A stretch of 64,000 bases of DNA from NCBI RefSeq assembly GCF_030407815.1, contig NZ_JASDCS010000002.1, positions 1 through 64,000 of the forward strand. Reading direction: 5' to 3'. Under the pieces are notes generated by a model. It did no database searches. It saw only the letters and a list, made by a program, of their open reading frames with translations, and had not been told where the DNA came from. Positions 49,908 to 59,724 of the stretch are shown one piece after another. The stretch's first letter is position 1, and each line of letters opens with the position of its first letter. The DNA comes from Psychrobacter sp. APC 3281 (GTDB taxonomy: Bacteria > Pseudomonadota > Gammaproteobacteria > Pseudomonadales > Moraxellaceae). Both the position numbers and the translations under genes were made by a program.

Positions 49908-51494
49908 TTAGAACTGGTTCATCGTGTTCTTGCCGCCGCCAGCTTTCAGAGCGTTATCGCCTGAGAAGATTTCTTTGTGGTCATCGCCAAGGTCAGAACC
50001 AGCCATTGCTTGGTGCTTAACACAAGAGATGCCTTCGCGGATTTCTTTACGCTGTACGCCAGCTGCATAAGCAAGCATGCCTTCTTCACCGAAGTAGCCT
50101 TTAGCAAGTTCATGAACGCTAAGAGCAGTCGTGTGGTAAGTCGGTAGCGTGATTAAGTGATGGAATACACCCGCTTCACGTGACGCATCACGTTGGAAAT
50201 TCTTAGCGGCTACGTCAGCTGCAGCATCAAGTTCAGTACCATCGTAATCAGCGCTCATCAAGTCATCTTTATTGTATGCAGAGATGTCTTTGCCTTCTTC
50301 TTCCCACTGTGCGATAACTTGCTTACGGAAGTTAAGCGTCCAGTTGAATGATGGGCTGTTGTTGTATACAAGCTTGGCTTTAGGCTGTTGCTCTTTGATA
50401 CGGTCAACCATCATTTTGATGTGCTCTACGTCTGGAGTCGGTGTTTCGATCCATAGTAGGTCAGCGCCGTTTTCTAGAGCAGTTACACAGTCAAGTACAA
50501 CACGGTCAATGTTAGTCTCTTCACGGAACTGATATAGACCGTTAGGTAGACGAACTGGGCGTACTAGTTTGCCGTTGTGCTTAAGTAGGCTGTCGTTTTC
50601 TTGAGCATTTTCTAGCGTTACTTCTTCCATTTCGATGAAATCGATGTATTTAGAAGCAAGGTCGCCTGGCTCATTTGATACTGGAATTTTTTGTGTTAGT
50701 GATGCGCCTTCAGAGTCAGTACGAGCAACGATAACACCGTCTTCAACACCAAGCTCTAAGAATGCATAACGGATAGCGTTTAGCTTAGAGATGAAGTCTT
50801 CATGCGGTACCGTTACTTTACCAGCCTGGTGACCACATTGCTTAGCATCAGATACTTGGTTTTCAACCTGAATAGCACAAGCACCAGCTTCGATCATTTG
50901 CTTAGTCAATAGGTAAGTAGCTTCTTCGTTACCGAAACCTGCATCGATATCAGCGATGATTGGCACAACATGTGAATCAAAGTTTTCGATTTTTTCTAGG
51001 ATAGCTGAAGTATCTTGGCCAGCTTCTTCAGCAGCGTTTAGCTCACGGAAGTAGTCGTTCAACACTTTAGCATCTGCTTGACGTAAGAAGGTGTAGATTT
51101 CTTCGATTAGCTTAGGTACTGAGGTTTTTTCGTGCATAGATTGGTCAGGTAGTGGACCAAACTCAGAGCGTAGGGCAGCTACCATCCAACCTGAAAGGTA
51201 GATGTAAGTTTTAGAAGTCGTACCGAAATATTTTTTCTTAGCGTACATAGTTTGCTGTGCAACAAAACCATGCCATGCACCTAAAGACTGCGTGTACTGA
51301 GACGTATCATTGTCATAATCTTCCATGTCTTGACGCATGATTTTTGCAGTATATTTTGCGATATCCAAACCCGTTTTGAAACGGTTTTGTGACATCATAC
51401 GTGCAGCATCAACTTCGCTAATGTTCTGCCAGTTGCCGTGCTTTTGCTTTAATTCACGTACTAAGTCGATCGCTGATTTATATGCAGTTGACAT
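49908..51494 (-). CDS. aceA: Isocitrate lyase
   Basis: AceA splits isocitrate into succinate and glyoxylate, the first glyoxylate-shunt step, needed for growth on acetate and fatty acids. The active-site loop is present as KQCGH in SDAKQCGHQAGKVTVPHED, and IADIDAGFGNEEATYLL is the PEP-mutase-like Mg site. At 528 residues it is the longer bacterial class, with an extra segment compared with E. coli (434). A LysR-type regulator is divergent, and three TACTAAAA repeats lie 65-105 bp upstream. Confidence 0.95.
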   Translation of the reverse strand: MSTAYKSAIDLVRELKQKHGNWQNISEVDAARMMSQNRFKTGLDIAKYTAKIMRQDMEDYDNDTSQYTQSLGAWHGFVAQQTMYAKKKYFGTTSKTYIYLSGWMVAALRSEFGPLPDQSMHEKTSVPKLIEEIYTFLRQADAKVLNDYFRELNAAEEAGQDTSAILEKIENFDSHVVPIIADIDAGFGNEEATYLLTKQMIEAGACAIQVENQVSDAKQCGHQAGKVTVPHEDFISKLNAIRYAFLELGVEDGVIVARTDSEGASLTQKIPVSNEPGDLASKYIDFIEMEEVTLENAQENDSLLKHNGKLVRPVRLPNGLYQFREETNIDRVVLDCVTALENGADLLWIETPTPDVEHIKMMVDRIKEQQPKAKLVYNNSPSFNWTLNFRKQVIAQWEEEGKDISAYNKDDLMSADYDGTELDAAADVAAKNFQRDASREAGVFHHLITLPTYHTTALSVHELAKGYFGEEGMLAYAAGVQRKEIREGISCVKHQAMAGSDLGDDHKEIFSGDNALKAGGGKNTMNQF

Positions 51495-52192
51495 CTATAG
51501 TCTCCTTGGTGGGGTGTAAAAACAAATAAATTAATTGTTAAAATAATGGGTCTGTCGTTTTACTAAAATCCGCTTTACTAAAACCTTTGTACTAAAAAGT
51601 AATATTCAAAATTTGGTCTATCGTTTATCTATCGAAGCTCTATTTACCCTAAACAAACCGCTAGGCTATTACAAGAAATTTGCTGAACTCAACAGTTGAA
51701 AATAATTGCTGGTTTATAAATATTTATCGATTCTCACTATATATCTAAAAGGTATCTGAATACTTAATAGGCAGTGATGTCATAATTGGTAGCAAGAGAT
51801 GTTACAATAATGAGGTCAATTAACCGTATTTAACGACTGATAAAAACCATTAATATATTACTTAGCGACAATATTTAATCGGATAAAAACAGCTTATGAA
51901 CCTAACGTTCGTCCTCTATGCTGCAAATCCTTTATAGAACTCACTATAACCACCTTACCAAGATTTATCTAATTTATGATAGTTATCTTTGGTATTTCTG
52001 TATGATATAATGTTTATATAACATGGTCTTACGATAGGTTGAATGAGTTATAATGAAGGTCTATCAGAAAAAACTAGAACGAAATTAGTAAAAAATAATG
52101 AAATTATGCTGTTACAGCGCACAAATCACCGTAGCAGCACTACAAATGCCAGCCTTAATATGGCGTTTATTCAAAAGCCAAGAGAACCAAAT
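51495..52192. promoter_or_regulatory. Divergent aceA / lysR control region
   Basis: This 700-bp AT-rich region lies between aceA and the LysR gene. TACTAAAA occurs three times in a row at 51561, 51576 and 51590 (spacing 15 and 14 bp), close to aceA. An upstream in-frame extension of the LysR gene (52043-52192) is possible but has no domain support. I see no RNA gene. Confidence 0.5.
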
Positions 52193-53182
52193 ATGAATTT
52201 GCAGCGGGTTGATTTAAATTTATTAGTCCATCTAGATGTGTTGCTACGAGAAAAAAACGTCACTCGCGCAGCCGAGCAGCTTGGGATTACTCAGCCTGCT
52301 ATGAGTAATATCTTGCGCCGCTTGCGTAAGCTGTTTAATGATCCATTATTGGTACGCTCATCTGAGGGTATGACGCCGACTGAACGGGCCCTTGAGCTAC
52401 AGCCACGTATCCGCGAGATACTTGCTGATTTGACCCAAGTGTTGGAGCCGCGTACCGAATTCCGCCCTTATAGTACCTCTCGTGTGTTCCGTATCATGAC
52501 ATCGGATTATGCCGAAGCGACCCTAGTGCCTAAGCTGGTAAAAGCACTACGTTCTGAAGCGCCTAATGTAATTTTGGACTTTTTGACTCCATCAGACGTC
52601 TCTTATCGAGATATGGAGCAGGGACGAGTTGATTTAGCGATTAACCGTTTTAATGAGATACCTCAAAGTTTTCATCAGGTTCTAGTATGGCGTGATACTT
52701 TTAGTTGCTTGTTATCTTCTGACAGTCCTTATGCCAATCGTTTTAATCTGAAAAACTATCTAAAAGCACAGCACGTTTGGGTATCTAAAACAGGTATGGG
52801 CGTGGGTTTTGGGGTCAATCCAGAGAAATCTGGTGGACTAGGATCTATCGATCAAGCCCTGCAGCGCCTTGGGCAAAAACGCCAAATTAGTGTCTTTACT
52901 CGACATTATCAAATGCCTGCCATGCTTGCAGCAAATAAAGATTTGATAGCGACTTTGCCCACGCGTGTGGCAAGAATGCAGGCAAATAACGACAGTATCA
53001 TGATGGAAGATCCGCCGTTCTTTATTCCTGAGTTTGAGCTTACGATGGCATGGTCTCCTTTGTTACAGCATCATCCAGCCCATCGCTGGTTACGTCAGTT
53101 AATTATGCATGTGGCACGACAAGTTGTCGCTGAAGAAGAAAATCCGCCTCAAGAGATACCTGTCATTAATCATTTGTTTTGA
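52193..53182 (+). CDS. LysR family transcriptional regulator
   Basis: The N-terminal winged helix-turn-helix is seen in DLNLLVHLDVLLREKNVTRA and AEQLGITQPAMSNILRRLRK; the effector domain follows from about residue 90. The 329-residue length suits the family, and the PLLVRSSEGMTPT segment resembles the NodD/LinR-like group. ATG 52193 (MNLQRVDLNLL) is chosen because it begins at the conserved helix. Placement opposite aceA suggests it may regulate isocitrate lyase or the dehydrogenase gene downstream, which is inference. Confidence 0.9.
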   Translation: MNLQRVDLNLLVHLDVLLREKNVTRAAEQLGITQPAMSNILRRLRKLFNDPLLVRSSEGMTPTERALELQPRIREILADLTQVLEPRTEFRPYSTSRVFRIMTSDYAEATLVPKLVKALRSEAPNVILDFLTPSDVSYRDMEQGRVDLAINRFNEIPQSFHQVLVWRDTFSCLLSSDSPYANRFNLKNYLKAQHVWVSKTGMGVGFGVNPEKSGGLGSIDQALQRLGQKRQISVFTRHYQMPAMLAANKDLIATLPTRVARMQANNDSIMMEDPPFFIPEFELTMAWSPLLQHHPAHRWLRQLIMHVARQVVAEEENPPQEIPVINHLF

Positions 53183-53584
53183 TTGGTTTGTGTGAGTTGA
53201 ATCTATCTACTATTAAAGTGACATATTTCCTATTATTTAATTTTTTAGTAAAAGCATTTTTCTTTAGCTCCCACTCTACATAGTTATTAGACCAGCCGTT
53301 AGGCTGGTTTTTTATTTTCTAGAGATTAATAGTTGATATTTTACATTTAGATAGACTTAATAAGTCAGTCACACTATTAACATCTTCAACACACTTCACA
53401 ATATATTGTAAAACTCTTCATCAAATAGCTTGTTAAGATAACGGCAGATAGAAAACGAGCTACCAATAGATTGTGCTATCGACGTAAATTTAATAATTAA
53501 AACTGTCACAGCAAAACAACTACAAGTGGCAATAAACCCGATTATAAATCCCAAATATAAATTCGAATAATAAGGACAGTAACT
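53183..53584. other. Intergenic region between lysR and the aldehyde dehydrogenase
   Basis: It holds the lysR terminator (53289-53316) and an AT-rich promoter region. I see no ORF or RNA gene. Confidence 0.5.
53289..53316 (+). terminator. Intrinsic terminator after the lysR gene
   Basis: ACCAGCC and GGCTGGT pair around GTTA, followed by a T-rich run. Confidence 0.85.
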
Positions 53585-54958
53585 ATGTCAGACATTACTA
53601 CTATTAACCCAACCACGGGCGAAGAAATCAGTAACTACAATTATATGAGCAACGACGAAGTCAACAAGATTGTCGACGCTTCACATAACGCATTTCTAGA
53701 ATGGCGTACAGTAAGTCACGAAGAGCGCGGCCGTGTCATCAAATCTATCGGTGACAAGCTGATGGAGTATAAAGAAGAGCTGGCTAAGCTAATGACTGAA
53801 GAGCGCGGCAAGTTGTATAACCAGAGCATGCAAGAGATTGATCTCTGTAAAGCTATCTGTGATTACACTGCTGAAAACGGCGTTGCTTCTTTGGCTGATG
53901 ATGTACGCGATATCGAAAGCATGAAGAAAGGGCTAGTGACGTACCAACCTATCGGTATTATCTATGGCATGCAGCCTTGGAACTTCCCAGCGTATCAGGT
54001 ATTCCGTTATACCATCGCAAACTTGATGGCAGGTAATAGCGTCCTGTTAAAACACGCATCTAACGTTACAGGCTCTGGTCTATTAATTGAAAAAATTCTT
54101 CACGAGTCTGAATTACCAAGTGATTTGTTCCGTACGATTATCATTGATCATGACCAGTCAGAAGCATTGATTGGCAATGACAAAGTACGCGGTGTGACAC
54201 TAACAGGTAGTGACAGTGCAGGTGCCCTTGTTGGACAGCAAGCAGCTAAAGCGATTAAGAAAGCTGTATTAGAGCTAGGTTCAAATGATGCGTTCATCGT
54301 GTTAGAAGATGCTGACATTGAAACTGCTGTAGAAACTTGTACTCAAGCACGTTTAATCAATAACGGTGAAACCTGTGTAGCAGCCAAACGCTTTATCGTA
54401 GTCGATAGCGTATATGATGAGTTCCGTAAACGTATCGTTGAGAAGTTTGAAGGTACCAAAGCGGGTGATCCAATGGATGACAGCTCAGATATCGGCCCAT
54501 TAGCACGTGCAGATTTACGTGAGCAGCTACATGAGCAAGTAGAGAAAAGTGTGGCTAAAGGGGCAACGATTGCTGTTGGCGGTAAGGTACCTGAAGGTAA
54601 AGGTAGTTTCTATCCAGCAACTATCCTAGAGAACGTCGAAAAAGGTCAGCCTGCATACGATGACGAACTATTTGGCCCTGTCGCTTCATTGATTCGTGCC
54701 AAAGATGAAGATGATGCAATGCGCATCGCTAATGACAGTCGTTATGGTTTAGGTGGCGCGATTTTCTCAAAAGATGAGGAGAAAGCCGTTCGTCTAGCAC
54801 GTGAGCAATTCGATACAGGTATGGTCTATATTAATGGTTATGGTCTTGCCAATCCTGCACTGCCATTTGGTGGCGTGAAAAACTCAGGCTATGGCCGTGA
54901 GCATGGCGGCTTCGGTATCAAAGAGTTTGTCAATATTAAAGCGGTTCACGTATTCTAA
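53585..54958 (+). CDS. NAD(P)-dependent succinate-semialdehyde dehydrogenase
   Basis: It belongs to the aldehyde dehydrogenase superfamily, near the Sad/YneI (457-residue) group that oxidises succinic semialdehyde to succinate. Motifs are IGIIYGMQPWNFPAYQVFR, GVTLTGSDSAGA, LELGSNDAFIVLEDAD and the catalytic Cys in NNGETCVAAKRF. The C-terminal part has NPALPFGGVKNSGYGREHG. The substrate assignment rests on resemblance to the family. AAGGACAG lies upstream of the ATG. Confidence 0.88.
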   Translation: MSDITTINPTTGEEISNYNYMSNDEVNKIVDASHNAFLEWRTVSHEERGRVIKSIGDKLMEYKEELAKLMTEERGKLYNQSMQEIDLCKAICDYTAENGVASLADDVRDIESMKKGLVTYQPIGIIYGMQPWNFPAYQVFRYTIANLMAGNSVLLKHASNVTGSGLLIEKILHESELPSDLFRTIIIDHDQSEALIGNDKVRGVTLTGSDSAGALVGQQAAKAIKKAVLELGSNDAFIVLEDADIETAVETCTQARLINNGETCVAAKRFIVVDSVYDEFRKRIVEKFEGTKAGDPMDDSSDIGPLARADLREQLHEQVEKSVAKGATIAVGGKVPEGKGSFYPATILENVEKGQPAYDDELFGPVASLIRAKDEDDAMRIANDSRYGLGGAIFSKDEEKAVRLAREQFDTGMVYINGYGLANPALPFGGVKNSGYGREHGGFGIKEFVNIKAVHVF

Positions 54959-55040
54959 GAATGAACTAATTAGACGAATTAGCTAAATAGATAACTATTT
55001 ACGATTTTACATAATAGTAAATAATAAATAGTTATCAAAT

Positions 55041-55081
55041 AAAAAAGCCCAGTTGCTCGTAATGAGTAAATGGGCTTTTTA
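55041..55081. terminator. Bidirectional terminator between the dehydrogenase and purN
   Basis: AAAAAGCCCA and TGGGCTTTTT form the stem base, with an inner CTC/GAG pairing. It serves both convergent genes. Confidence 0.85.
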
Positions 55082-55129
55082 TTGCGCTATATAAAGTGGT
55101 ATTGAAAGCAGCTTAATAAGCTGAGATTT

Positions 55130-55822
55130 TTATCCGTCTATCAGCAATTGCAAAGGCAACTTAGGTAAATAAGTTTCCGTTTGCGATGATGTATTATTTA
55201 CTTCAAGTGATAATACATTTTTTGCTAGGAGTAAAATAGTCCAAGGTAGCAGCTGATGTTCAAGCTTCTGTACCCGTGACTGTAAGCTCTCTACGGTGTC
55301 GCTGATATCGATATTCAATACGGCTTGAGTCAATACCTGACCTGCATCAAGCTCCGCGGTCACTTTATGAATACTACAGCCGTGACGACGTTCACCCGCT
55401 TGTATGACCCGTTTATGAGTATCTAAACCCTTATAAACCGGAAGTAGAGAAGGATGAAGGTTAATCATGGGCGCTGGTACATTATCGATAAATGAGCCAC
55501 TTAATACACGCATAAACCCAGCCAAGACGATCAAATCAGGTTGCCACGCTATTAGCTGCTTGTTGGCATGGGTTTCAAATGTCTTGATACCCATACGTTT
55601 ACCACTAGCAACGTGTGACAATGCCGCAACTGGAATATTGGCATCTTTAGCACGTGTCAACGCATAAGCATCTTCACGGTTACTAATGACACCAACGATT
55701 TCAATCGGTAGCGCACCTGCTTGCATTGCATTGATTAACACTTGCAGGTTGCTACCACTTCCTGAGACTAGAACAGCAATACGCAATGGTTTGATAGGCT
55801 GGCTTGCGTTATTAATTGACAT
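55130..55822 (-). CDS. purN: Phosphoribosylglycinamide formyltransferase
   Basis: PurN transfers a formyl group from 10-formyl-THF to GAR in purine synthesis. Motifs are IAVLVSGSGSNLQVLINAM, the catalytic INLHPSLLPVYKGLDTHK with the conserved His, and GCSIHKVTAELDAGQVL. The 230-residue length is near normal, slightly extended at the C-terminus. It overlaps purM by one base (TAATG), so the two are translationally coupled. Confidence 0.95.
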   Translation of the reverse strand: MSINNASQPIKPLRIAVLVSGSGSNLQVLINAMQAGALPIEIVGVISNREDAYALTRAKDANIPVAALSHVASGKRMGIKTFETHANKQLIAWQPDLIVLAGFMRVLSGSFIDNVPAPMINLHPSLLPVYKGLDTHKRVIQAGERRHGCSIHKVTAELDAGQVLTQAVLNIDISDTVESLQSRVQKLEHQLLPWTILLLAKNVLSLEVNNTSSQTETYLPKLPLQLLIDG

Positions 55823-56883
55823 TAACGGTACACCACTGCATCCGCCTGGTCATCAGTGCTGCGTTTGACCATTTCACCTATTTGCCAAGCTGTCTCGCCC
55901 GCGTCAGTTAAAGTCTGAATAGCAGCTTCAGCTTTGTCTTTTGGCATAACGATGACAAAACCAACGCCGCAGTTAAAGGTACGGTACATCTCGCTCTGCG
56001 CGATATTACCTTGGGTCTGTAGCCAAGTGAATAGCTCTGAGAACTGCCAGCTATTAGTATCGATGCTAGCTGCTAGGTTATCAGGTAGTACACGTGGCAA
56101 GTTATCCGTTAGACCACCACCTGTGATATGTGACATCGCATGTAAAGCTGAGCTACCAAGCGTATCTTGTAATGCCTTGATGGCTTTTACATAGATACGG
56201 GTAGGAGCCATTAGAGCATCTTGAATAGGCTGACCGTCTAGTTGCTCGTCGCTGCTCGTAACATCCACACCGTTAACTTCGATGACTTTACGAACCAATG
56301 AGTAGCCGTTTGAGTGTGCGCCACTTGAGGCAAGGGCAATCAGTACATCGCCTTCTGCGACATTTTCACCAGTGACGACTTCTGCTTCTTCAACCACGCC
56401 TACACAAAATCCAGCTAGATCGTAATCGTCGTCTTGATACATACCTGGCATTTCAGCAGTTTCACCACCGATGAGCGCACAGTTAGCTAACTTACAACCA
56501 TCACCAATACCAGTCACGACGGTCGCCGCTACATCAACATCCAGCTTACCAGTTGCATAGTAGTCTAAGAAGAATAGTGGCTCTGCGCCGCAAACCAATA
56601 GATCATTGACGCACATCGCGACCAAATCAATACCAATCGTGTCATGACGGTTCAGCTGTAGCGCCAGTTTTAGTTTGGTGCCGACGCCATCAGTACCAGA
56701 AACCAATAATGGCGAGGTATAACCTGTCGGGATACGGCACAACGCACCAAAACCGCCAAGTCCACCCACGACTTCAGGACGAGTAGTGGCTTTTGCAACG
56801 GACTTGATTCGCTGAACCAAAGCATCGCCTGCATCGATATCAACACCGGCATCTTTGTAGCTTAAAGAAGGCTTGTCACTCAT
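55822..56883 (-). CDS. purM: Phosphoribosylformylglycinamidine cyclo-ligase (AIR synthetase)
   Basis: PurM closes FGAM to AIR with ATP. Motifs are [20 protein letters not shown] at the start, [26 protein letters not shown] and [15 protein letters not shown] sequence (here [15 protein letters not shown]). ATG 56883 (MSDKPSL) is preferred over 56889. It forms the purMN operon. perM lies divergently and hda after it, an arrangement common in gammaproteobacteria. Confidence 0.96.
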   Translation of the reverse strand: MSDKPSLSYKDAGVDIDAGDALVQRIKSVAKATTRPEVVGGLGGFGALCRIPTGYTSPLLVSGTDGVGTKLKLALQLNRHDTIGIDLVAMCVNDLLVCGAEPLFFLDYYATGKLDVDVAATVVTGIGDGCKLANCALIGGETAEMPGMYQDDDYDLAGFCVGVVEEAEVVTGENVAEGDVLIALASSGAHSNGYSLVRKVIEVNGVDVTSSDEQLDGQPIQDALMAPTRIYVKAIKALQDTLGSSALHAMSHITGGGLTDNLPRVLPDNLAASIDTNSWQFSELFTWLQTQGNIAQSEMYRTFNCGVGFVIVMPKDKAEAAIQTLTDAGETAWQIGEMVKRSTDDQADAVVYR

Positions 56884-57383
56884 AGTCATCTCACAGTTGG
56901 GGATAGATAATTGGGATTAGAAGGTAAAGTAATTGAGCACGCAAAAATCAGCGTTATAAAGTTCAAAAGCAAAGTTTAAAGACAGTGCGCGCATTATACC
57001 CAAAAACAGACCGTACTCGCAAAGCAACTTGCCAATATTTGACTAAGATTTGCATTAAGTGGCAAATAAGCCGTTAAGAAACAAAAAATGACTGATTTTT
57101 TGTTGTACTCTGCGATAATAGAACGCTAAATTTATTGTCAATAATGACCTTAATACAAGTTCAAATGTAATTGACAGAATAAAAACTACTAAACATAAAT
57201 TTATTAAGAATCAGGCTTTTTAGGAACGTTGATACGTCTCAGTTTAGCTAGCTAAAACTAATGAGAAAAGAAGGAAATTCGCCTAGTGATACATCGTGAT
57301 GGCTGTAGTTATATCATTTAGAAATCGCTATTACTGACTCCCTGTCACTTTTTTAACCTCGTCCAACTATAGGATTACTTGCC
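56884..57383. other. Divergent purM / perM control region
   Basis: This 500-bp AT-rich region should hold the promoters of both genes. I looked for a PurR-type palindrome and found no convincing one. No ORF or RNA gene is seen. Confidence 0.45.
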
Positions 57384-58490
57384 ATGATGAACCAACCAAT
57401 AGATCCTTTTTTTCGGCGTTTATTTATTGTCGTGGCGTTAGTGGTGGCTGTGTTTCTCTTGTATTTAATGATGCCCGTCATCGTGCCTTTCGTTTTTGCC
57501 TTCATATTGGCTTATCTATTTAACCCTCTAGTCAAGCGCCTATCAAAATATATCAAGCGTTGGGTCGCGATTATTATCGTCTACTCGACGATTACTTTAG
57601 GGATGGCGTTATTATTATGGTGGTTGGTACCGACATTGTGGCATCAGCTGCAAGCGGCGTGGGATTATTTGCCAAAGATATTTAATTGGTATAACCAAGT
57701 CGTACGAGAGTGGTTCAATAGTAATACTCGTATCAAACTGCCTGAACTAGAGTCGAAAGAATTTTCTGATACCCTCGTCGATTATATGCAAACGAATTAT
57801 AAGTTCGCTGATGCTAGTACCATGATGAGCCAAATACTGACCTCAAGTATGAACTTCATCAATAATGCAGGTCTGATTGTATTGGTGCCTATTTTGACCT
57901 TTTATTTTCTATTTAATTGGGATCAGCGTTTGCATAACTGGAAGATGGCGATACCAGGGGCTTATTGTCAAAAAGTGACTGAAATAGCTAAAGAATGTGA
58001 TCTGGCATTGATGGCATTTATCAAAGGTCAATTGCTGGTGATGGTGTTGCTAGGCGCTATTTATGCTGTACAGTTACAGCTCATTGGGCTAGAGCTTGGG
58101 CTTATCATTGGTATGGTAGCAGGCATTGCTAGTTTTGTGCCGTATTTAGGATTTGGTATTGGTTTTATCGCGGCTATTATAGCTTGCCTATTTCAGTTCG
58201 GATTGGACTGGACGTATTTGTCATTGGTCGTAGGTGCGTTCTTGATTGGACAAGCTGCAGAAGGTTATATCCTGCAGCCGTTACTCTTAGGTGATAAGAT
58301 TGGTCTATCGCCATTATGGGTCATATTTGCCGTATTGGCAGGTGCCAGTCTATTAGGTTTTGTCGGTATGCTTATTGCCTTACCAGTGTCCGCTGTCTTA
58401 AATGTCCTGTTCCGCCATTTATACAACTACTATCGGACCACTGACTTTTATAAAGGCCGTAAACAACTGGCACTGTTTGAAAAAAGATAA
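57384..58490 (+). CDS. AI-2E family transporter / PerM-like permease
   Basis: This 368-residue inner-membrane protein has about seven or eight helices (LFIVVALVVAVFLLYLMM..., FVFAFILAYLFNPLVKRL) and the family hallmarks VPILTFYFLFNWDQ and a C-terminal region with GLSPLWVIFAVLAGASLLG. PerM-type proteins are widespread; a role in autoinducer-2 export is known for TqsA-like members, but here the substrate is unknown. Its location before hda and after purM is conserved in gammaproteobacteria. Confidence 0.88.
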   Translation: MMNQPIDPFFRRLFIVVALVVAVFLLYLMMPVIVPFVFAFILAYLFNPLVKRLSKYIKRWVAIIIVYSTITLGMALLLWWLVPTLWHQLQAAWDYLPKIFNWYNQVVREWFNSNTRIKLPELESKEFSDTLVDYMQTNYKFADASTMMSQILTSSMNFINNAGLIVLVPILTFYFLFNWDQRLHNWKMAIPGAYCQKVTEIAKECDLALMAFIKGQLLVMVLLGAIYAVQLQLIGLELGLIIGMVAGIASFVPYLGFGIGFIAAIIACLFQFGLDWTYLSLVVGAFLIGQAAEGYILQPLLLGDKIGLSPLWVIFAVLAGASLLGFVGMLIALPVSAVLNVLFRHLYNYYRTTDFYKGRKQLALFEKR

Positions 58491-58818
58491 TTATCTTATT
58501 ATTGAATACACTAGATAAAGCTTGATATGCAATATCAAGATAGGAACGCAATGATTGATAAGGCTTAATGGGTAAAAGACTTGTCAGTCATTTTGTAAAT
58601 ATGTTATATATAGGCGCAGTGTTGATAGTATCAGCCGTTTAGGTACCAGTTTTGCTAACGTTTTTTTCGATAAAGCGACTAACCAATTTTTGCAAAGGCT
58701 ATAGGGCCATTAACTACAGTTGTATCGGCTAGTATTGATAGTAATGAATACAGCTCAAAGCAACCTGTCTTTTTTATTGTATTTTTCCATTGCACTACGC
58801 AACACGAGTTGATGATTC
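58491..58818. other. Intergenic region between perM and hda
   Basis: This is an AT-rich spacer with no ORF, clear terminator or RNA gene. It may hold the hda promoter. Confidence 0.45.
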
Positions 58819-59622
58819 ATGGCAGAAGCACAGCTAAGTCTCAATCTGGACATTAAGCATGATGCAAGTCTCAGCGACTTTGCCGGTCCCGGTTGGATGT
58901 CGATTATTGATGCAGTACGGCAGTTACATGTCGGCCTGATCGGTCAACTATATCTGTTTGGTAGCCCTGCTACAGGTAAGTCTCATTTGCTGTCTGCTAT
59001 TTGCGAGTCATTTATCGAAATGGACAAATCGGCTATCTGTTTGTCCCTTAATGAGCTGATTCATACAGATGTCCACGTACTATCATCGTTAGAAAATTTT
59101 GATCTCATCGCCATTGATGATTTGGAAGTGCTTGAGCAGAGCAGCCAGTGGCAAGAAGCTTTATTTCACTTAATTAATCGTAGCCGAGAAGGGCAACGCC
59201 AGTTGTTGTTTGCCGCCAATAAACCAGCTGACGACTTACCATTTCAGTTAAGAGATTTAATGACGCGTTTGGCACAAGCACCGTCCTTTAAAGTGCCTAC
59301 TGGTCATGATTTGGCAGACAGACAAGCATTACTACAGTCTATTTTGCGTCGGCGTGGATGGCAGTTTGACGATCGAATTATTAATCACTTACTGACCGAT
59401 GGACCGCATCGTATCGGTGCCATGATGGAAGTACTTAATTATATTCAACCAATGTTTTCTAACCTTGGTCGCAGTAATATCTCAAAAGCAGTCATAAGTG
59501 ATGCTCTGCGTACCATCGATGAGCAGACGCTTGCCGCGGAGCTGGCGGATATCGCTCAAGAGACGCAAGTAGATAACGACACGCCTGATCAAGACCAACA
59601 TACGATGCCACTTGATTTTTAG
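58819..59622 (+). CDS. hda: DnaA regulatory inactivator Hda
   Basis: Hda, bound to the sliding clamp, promotes hydrolysis of ATP bound to DnaA and prevents re-initiation. The N-terminal clamp-binding motif is seen as QLSLNLDIK. The AAA+ domain has a Walker A-like LYLFGSPATGKSHLLSAI, a Walker B-like LIAIDDLEVL and the arginine-containing DLMTRLAQAP. At 267 residues it is slightly longer than E. coli Hda (about 233), mostly in the C-terminus. Confidence 0.93.
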   Translation: MAEAQLSLNLDIKHDASLSDFAGPGWMSIIDAVRQLHVGLIGQLYLFGSPATGKSHLLSAICESFIEMDKSAICLSLNELIHTDVHVLSSLENFDLIAIDDLEVLEQSSQWQEALFHLINRSREGQRQLLFAANKPADDLPFQLRDLMTRLAQAPSFKVPTGHDLADRQALLQSILRRRGWQFDDRIINHLLTDGPHRIGAMMEVLNYIQPMFSNLGRSNISKAVISDALRTIDEQTLAAELADIAQETQVDNDTPDQDQHTMPLDF

Positions 59623-59658
59623 CAGCAAGACTTTTAGCAGTAAGACTTTTAGCAGCAA
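59617..59658 (+). repeat. Three-copy 15-bp tandem repeat at the hda stop codon
   Basis: TTTTAGCAGCAAGAC (59617-59631), TTTTAGCAGTAAGAC (59632-59646) and a partial TTTTAGCAGCAA (59647-59658) follow one another. The first contains the hda stop codon (TAG, 59620-59622). It is not a hairpin. Confidence 0.85.
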
Positions 59659-59724
59659 AAAATGAATAACCGTAAGAATACGAATCTTTTGTCCAACTCG
59701 CTTTTACTATTAATGGAATAACTT

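Noticed and set aside
52043..52192. Longer LysR start at 52043
   Set aside because: The added 50 residues have no domain content, and LysR proteins begin right at the helix-turn-helix as from 52193.
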